Below, piece after piece: positions 5,738 to 9,167 of a stretch of 9,167 nucleotides of DNA (its first letter is position 1; each line of letters opens with the position of its first letter). The notes under the pieces were generated by a model. That model was not told where the DNA came from. It saw only the letters and a list, made by a program, of their open reading frames with translations, and searched no databases. Origin of the DNA: Rhodobiaceae bacterium (GTDB lineage: Bacteria; Pseudomonadota; Alphaproteobacteria; MED-G09); assembly GCA_002704345.1 (NCBI GenBank), contig PAGD01000001.1, positions 1-9,167 of the forward strand, read 5' to 3'. The translations under genes were made by a program, and so were the position numbers.

Positions 5738-6645
5738 TGAATAAAATTCTTGTATATGGTGCTACTGGCGATCAGGGATTACCTTTAATAGATGAGCTAT
5801 TAAAAAATGGATATAAGGTTAGGGCTGCAAGCCGAAATCCTAATGATTTTAATGCTTATAATCCAGGTGATGTTGAGGCAGTAAAGGCTGATCTTTTTGA
5901 TATAGAATCTTTAAGGAATATTTCCAAAGATATAGATGGAATAGCAATGAATTTGCCATTTGTTTTTGATAAAGAAATAGCAAAAACATGGGGAGAAAAT
6001 ATAACAAGGTCTGGCTATGATGCGGGTATAAAAAAAATTGTTTTTAATACCAGCTGTTATGTTGCACCAGATGACAATGGACTTGCAGCACATGATGGAA
6101 GACGTGCAATTGAAAAAGCAATGGAAGAAAGCGGCATGGAATATGTTGTAATTCGATCTATGGTTTTTATGGATAATTTAACTCGTTTTTGGTCAAAACC
6201 GTCAATTACTAATAATAATACTTTTGCATATCCTTGCTCTCCAGAATTAAAAATTTCTTGGGTATGTCTAGAAGATGTTGCTAAATTTATGGTTGCTTCA
6301 TTATCTAGTAGTTCCATGAAGGCTGACAAGATTTATGTTGGAGGGCCAGAAATTTTATTAGGAAAAGAGGTTGCTGAAAGATTTTCTAGAGCACTTGGTC
6401 GTGAAATTATATTTAAGAGCTTGGAGCCTCAAAATTTTGCAGGAGCTATGAGTAAATTAGTAACTGGATCTGAAGTTTATGAAGATCAGTCAATTTATGG
6501 AGGTATGGCAGCATTTTATAGTTGGTATAATCAACAAAATCCGTCACCGTTAGCAGTTGATATGAATCCTTTATATAAATCACTTAATTTGAAGCCAACT
6601 TATTTTGAAGATTGGATAAAAAGTCATAACTGGGATAAAGTATAA
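5737..6645 (+). CDS. NmrA-like NAD(P)-binding protein (atypical SDR)
   Basis: This 302-residue protein begins directly with a Rossmann strand and the motif GATGDQG (8-14), the glycine signature GxxGxxG of NmrA/HSCARG-like atypical SDRs, followed by RAASRNP (29-35), where R32 or R33 could contact NADP phosphate. IVFNTSCYVAP (101-111) and VIRSMVFMDNL (138-148) are the fourth and fifth strand regions that match the family. No YxxxK pair is evident in the expected place. Family members are NADPH-dependent reductases (isoflavone reductase-like, quinone reductase 2) or redox-sensing regulators, and position in a catabolic operon favours an enzyme on a pathway ketone or quinone. The ATG shares a base with the stop of the flavoprotein gene, and GAGGA at 5726-5730, six bases upstream, supports translational coupling and this start. 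Precise function unknown. Confidence 0.82.
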   Translation: MNKILVYGATGDQGLPLIDELLKNGYKVRAASRNPNDFNAYNPGDVEAVKADLFDIESLRNISKDIDGIAMNLPFVFDKEIAKTWGENITRSGYDAGIKKIVFNTSCYVAPDDNGLAAHDGRRAIEKAMEESGMEYVVIRSMVFMDNLTRFWSKPSITNNNTFAYPCSPELKISWVCLEDVAKFMVASLSSSSMKADKIYVGGPEILLGKEVAERFSRALGREIIFKSLEPQNFAGAMSKLVTGSEVYEDQSIYGGMAAFYSWYNQQNPSPLAVDMNPLYKSLNLKPTYFEDWIKSHNWDKV

Positions 6646-6669
6646 TTAAATAATTTAAGGGAGTTATTT

Positions 6670-7917
6670 ATGAGCAAACTAGATATTAAATCAATAAGCT
6701 TTTTAGATCCTGCAACTCAAAGTTGTCCGTATGAGGCTTATAAAACCTTGAGATCAGAGTGTCCTGTATATCAAATACCTGAAGTTGGTTTTTACATGAT
6801 TACAAAATATGATGATGCAAGAATGGTAATAAAAGATACCGAAACTTACTCAAATACATATTCACATCAGCAGGGTTATGAGAGCGAAGGAGTTAAACGT
6901 CACAGTGAGATAATGAATACTGAAGGTTTTGGTAAAAAACCAATAACCCTTCAAAGAACAGATCCACCTATTCATACCAAGTACCGTAAACTCTTAAATA
7001 AGGCTTTTACTTTAAGCCGAGTTAAGGAGATGGGCCCTTATATTTCTGATGTTGTAAATGATTTAATTGATGGCTTTATAGATAAAGGAGAGTGTGAGTT
7101 TGTTTCTCAGTATGCAGTACCCATACCCTGTACGATTATTGCTGACCAACTTGGTGTCCCAAGGGAATACCTTGGTAAATTTAAAGAATGGTCAGATGCT
7201 ATGTTAATACCAGCTAGTGGCATGGCTTCTGTAGAGGAGATGGAAAATGCTGCAAGGCTTGAGGTTGAATCGCAGCATTATTTTAAGAGTATTTTTGATA
7301 AAAAAAGAAAGAGTCCAACTGATGATATTATTTCAGATCTAGTTAATGCTGATTTTGATGGAGAGCGAAAGCTTACCGAGGATGAGTTACAAGATTTGAT
7401 TAATCAATTATTAACCGGTGGTAATGAGACAACCACTAGCTCAATTGCGCATGGAATGTGGCTTTTGTTAAGACATCCAGATCAAATGCAAAAAGTAATC
7501 AACGATCATGAGCTTATTCCTAATTTTGTTGAAGAAACAATCCGTTATGAAACGCCCGTACAAGGTTTGTTTAGGACTGCGATGGCTGATAGTGAAATAA
7601 AGGGTGTTAAAATTCCAAAAGGAAGTACTTTGCTAGTAAGATATGCTGCACTTAATCGAGATGAAGAAGTTTTTGGTAATCCAGAGACTTTTGATATTGA
7701 AAGGAAAGATGTCGGAAAGCATCTAGCATTTGGCTCGGGAGCACATCATTGTATTGGGGCTAGTTTAGCAAGAGCAGAAATGCATGCAGCTTTCAAATAC
7801 TTTTTTGAACGCATAAAGAATATAGAATTAATGAGAGATTTGGATGAAATCCCTCACCACCCAAGTATTTTCTTACATCAGTTAAAGGAACTACCTATTA
7901 AGTTTGATAGGCAATAA
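6670..7917 (+). CDS. Cytochrome P450 monooxygenase
   Basis: This 415-residue protein is a complete soluble bacterial class I-type P450. Helix C has RTDPPIHTKYR (96-106), whose H102 and R106 contact heme propionates. The I-helix oxygen-activation motif is GGNET (250-254), with E253-T254 as the acid-alcohol pair. The ExxR motif is E289-R292, and the heme-binding loop AFGSGAHHCIGASLAR (353-368) gives C361 as thiolate ligand. There is no N-terminal membrane anchor and no fused reductase. It would hydroxylate a hydrophobic substrate using electrons from a ferredoxin system absent from the window. Glu in the I-helix and the overall pattern resemble P450s from terpene and sterol side-chain catabolism, but I cannot assign a CYP family. 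AAGGGAG at 6657-6663, six bases before the ATG, fixes the start; the 24-base gap from the previous gene implies the same operon. Its TAA overlaps the next gene's ATG. Confidence 0.96.
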   Translation: MSKLDIKSISFLDPATQSCPYEAYKTLRSECPVYQIPEVGFYMITKYDDARMVIKDTETYSNTYSHQQGYESEGVKRHSEIMNTEGFGKKPITLQRTDPPIHTKYRKLLNKAFTLSRVKEMGPYISDVVNDLIDGFIDKGECEFVSQYAVPIPCTIIADQLGVPREYLGKFKEWSDAMLIPASGMASVEEMENAARLEVESQHYFKSIFDKKRKSPTDDIISDLVNADFDGERKLTEDELQDLINQLLTGGNETTTSSIAHGMWLLLRHPDQMQKVINDHELIPNFVEETIRYETPVQGLFRTAMADSEIKGVKIPKGSTLLVRYAALNRDEEVFGNPETFDIERKDVGKHLAFGSGAHHCIGASLARAEMHAAFKYFFERIKNIELMRDLDEIPHHPSIFLHQLKELPIKFDRQ

Positions 7918-9158
7918 TGATTATGAGAAATTTTTTTTTAAAGATTATTTTTTTAAATTTTCTTATTTTTATAAATTTAACAGGCTCTTTGTTTTCTAAT
8001 ACAATTCAACCAGGCCCTCTTTCATATGAGGAGATTCAAAAGGCTTTAATTTTATCTAAACCCGGTGATATTATTAAGCTTGGGGAAGGAGTATTTGAAT
8101 TTGAGGATGGTCTATCTTTAGATATAAATAATGTCACAATTTCTGGTGAAGGAATAAATAAAACAATATTATCTTTTAAAAATCAAAAATCAGGTGCTGA
8201 AGGCCTTATGATTACTTCAAATGGAGTTATCTTAAAAGATTTTGCTGTTGAGGATACTATTGGCGACGCAATTGTTGTTAAGGGCGCCAACGGGATAAGT
8301 TTCATAAGGGTTCGAACAGAATGGACAGGTGGCCCTAAAGAATCAAATGGAGCCTATGGGTTTTATCCTGTTCAAAGTACTGATGTTTTAATAGATGGCT
8401 GTATTGCTATAGGCGCTTCTGATGCTGGAATTTATGTAGGTCAATCAGAGAGAATTAAAGTTCTAAATAGTATAGCTAGATATAATGTTGCCGGAATTGA
8501 GATCGAGAATAGTTTTTTCGCCGAAGTTATTGGTAATATAAGTGAACATAATACAGGTGGTATATTAGTTTTTGATTTACCCGATCTTCCTCAACAAGGA
8601 GGACATCATATTTTAGTTGAAAACAATATTGTCAGAAATAATGATACTGAAAATTTCGCTCCCGAGGGTAATATTGTTGGAAATACTCCAAACGGAACCG
8701 GTATAATGGTTATGGCAAATCAGTTTGTCGAAATAAAGAATAATGAAATTAAGAATAATGCAACAGCTGGCATTCTTATTGCCAGCTATCAAGATGAAGC
8801 AGAAGACAAAAATTATAACCCAATAGCCAGTAATGTTTTTATTCACGGAAACTCATTAATTAATAATGGTTTCAATGTTGATAAGGTTAGGGCTAGTCCA
8901 ATATCTGAAGTTATAAACGGTAAAGTGCCAGATATAATTTGGGACGGAGTAGTGCCGTTAACAGAGTGGATTGGTATACGGAGCTCTAAAAGAATAATTC
9001 TTGGCGATAATTATTCAAATTCAGACACTCCTGTGTTTGCTAATTTAAAGCTAATGACAAAATTTTTAATTTCTTATCTTCATAAAGTTGATACTAATTA
9101 TGAGAATTACCGTGGAGAATTAAAGTCTATTCAACCTGTAGTTTTCAAAAAGGATTAA
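7917..9158 (+). CDS. Exported right-handed parallel beta-helix protein
   Basis: This 413-residue protein opens with a signal peptide: MIMRN, a hydrophobic core at about residues 6-22, and likely cleavage near 23-28. There is no lipobox Cys, so it should be periplasmic or secreted. The body is repetitive, with recurring NxI/GI/NN turns of about 22-24 residues typical of parallel beta-helix repeats, clearest at about 65-130 and 150-315. The block GFYPVQSTDVLIDG, ASDAGIYVGQS, NVAGIEIENS, NTGGILVFDLPDLPQQGGH, GTGIMVMAN (148-268) matches, from memory, TIGR03805, a family of unknown function usually paired with a second exported family (TIGR03806, c-type cytochromes). It is not an obvious polysaccharide lyase. 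Start 7917 overlaps the P450 stop (TAATG) and has a weak TAGG at 7908-7911; ATG 7923 is the alternative and changes only two residues. A nine-T run at 7931-7939 encodes the signal peptide Phe residues. Only nine bases follow its stop. Confidence 0.85.
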   Translation: MIMRNFFLKIIFLNFLIFINLTGSLFSNTIQPGPLSYEEIQKALILSKPGDIIKLGEGVFEFEDGLSLDINNVTISGEGINKTILSFKNQKSGAEGLMITSNGVILKDFAVEDTIGDAIVVKGANGISFIRVRTEWTGGPKESNGAYGFYPVQSTDVLIDGCIAIGASDAGIYVGQSERIKVLNSIARYNVAGIEIENSFFAEVIGNISEHNTGGILVFDLPDLPQQGGHHILVENNIVRNNDTENFAPEGNIVGNTPNGTGIMVMANQFVEIKNNEIKNNATAGILIASYQDEAEDKNYNPIASNVFIHGNSLINNGFNVDKVRASPISEVINGKVPDIIWDGVVPLTEWIGIRSSKRIILGDNYSNSDTPVFANLKLMTKFLISYLHKVDTNYENYRGELKSIQPVVFKKD

Positions 9159-9167
9159 ATTAATTGA

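Noticed and set aside
7931..7939. Nine-T homopolymer in the signal peptide of the beta-helix gene as a phase-variation tract or sequencing error
   Set aside because: The frame is intact across it and hydrophobic Phe codons in AT-rich DNA explain it; a single sequence gives no evidence of length variation.

Overview
The window is a compact, AT-rich bacterial segment (roughly one third G+C by eye) holding one truncated gene and eight complete genes. No gap exceeds about 160 bases, and there are no RNA genes, mobile elements or CRISPR repeats. Low G+C, tiny spacers, overlapping stop/start codons and the gene content resemble streamlined marine Proteobacteria, for example AT-rich Gammaproteobacteria of the surface ocean. 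This taxonomic reading is inference only.

Layout. Bases 1-453 (+) are the C-terminal part of a GPH/MelB-type MFS symporter. It converges, with 19 bases between, on a four-gene minus-strand operon read from 3936 down to 473: an SDR-fold protein, a crotonase-fold protein, a Rieske non-heme iron oxygenase alpha subunit, and a SnoaL/NTF2-like protein. An AT-rich divergent regulatory region (3937-4096) contains two small palindromes. Bases 4097-9158 (+) are a second four-gene operon: an FAD protein of the 3-ketosteroid dehydrogenase/fumarate reductase class, an NmrA-like NAD(P)-binding protein, a cytochrome P450, and an exported parallel beta-helix protein.

How the genes may work together. Two oxygen-activating enzymes (Rieske oxygenase and P450), a KstD-like flavoprotein, an SDR, an acyl-CoA-type crotonase, an NmrA-like protein and a nearby symporter fit a peripheral catabolic route for a hydrophobic cyclic compound such as a steroid, terpenoid or polycyclic aromatic. 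The substrate cannot be read from sequence. No ferredoxin or reductase for either oxygenase is encoded here, so electrons must come from elsewhere in the genome.

Most unusual points. The SDR lacks the YxxxK catalytic pair and has SxxxR in its place. The crotonase lacks both classical hydratase glutamates and has Asp and Tyr there. A secreted beta-helix protein, recognised as the family that usually travels with an uncharacterised c-type cytochrome family and has no known function, is translationally coupled to the P450. A perfect 16-bp palindrome overlaps the best -10 candidate of the plus operon.
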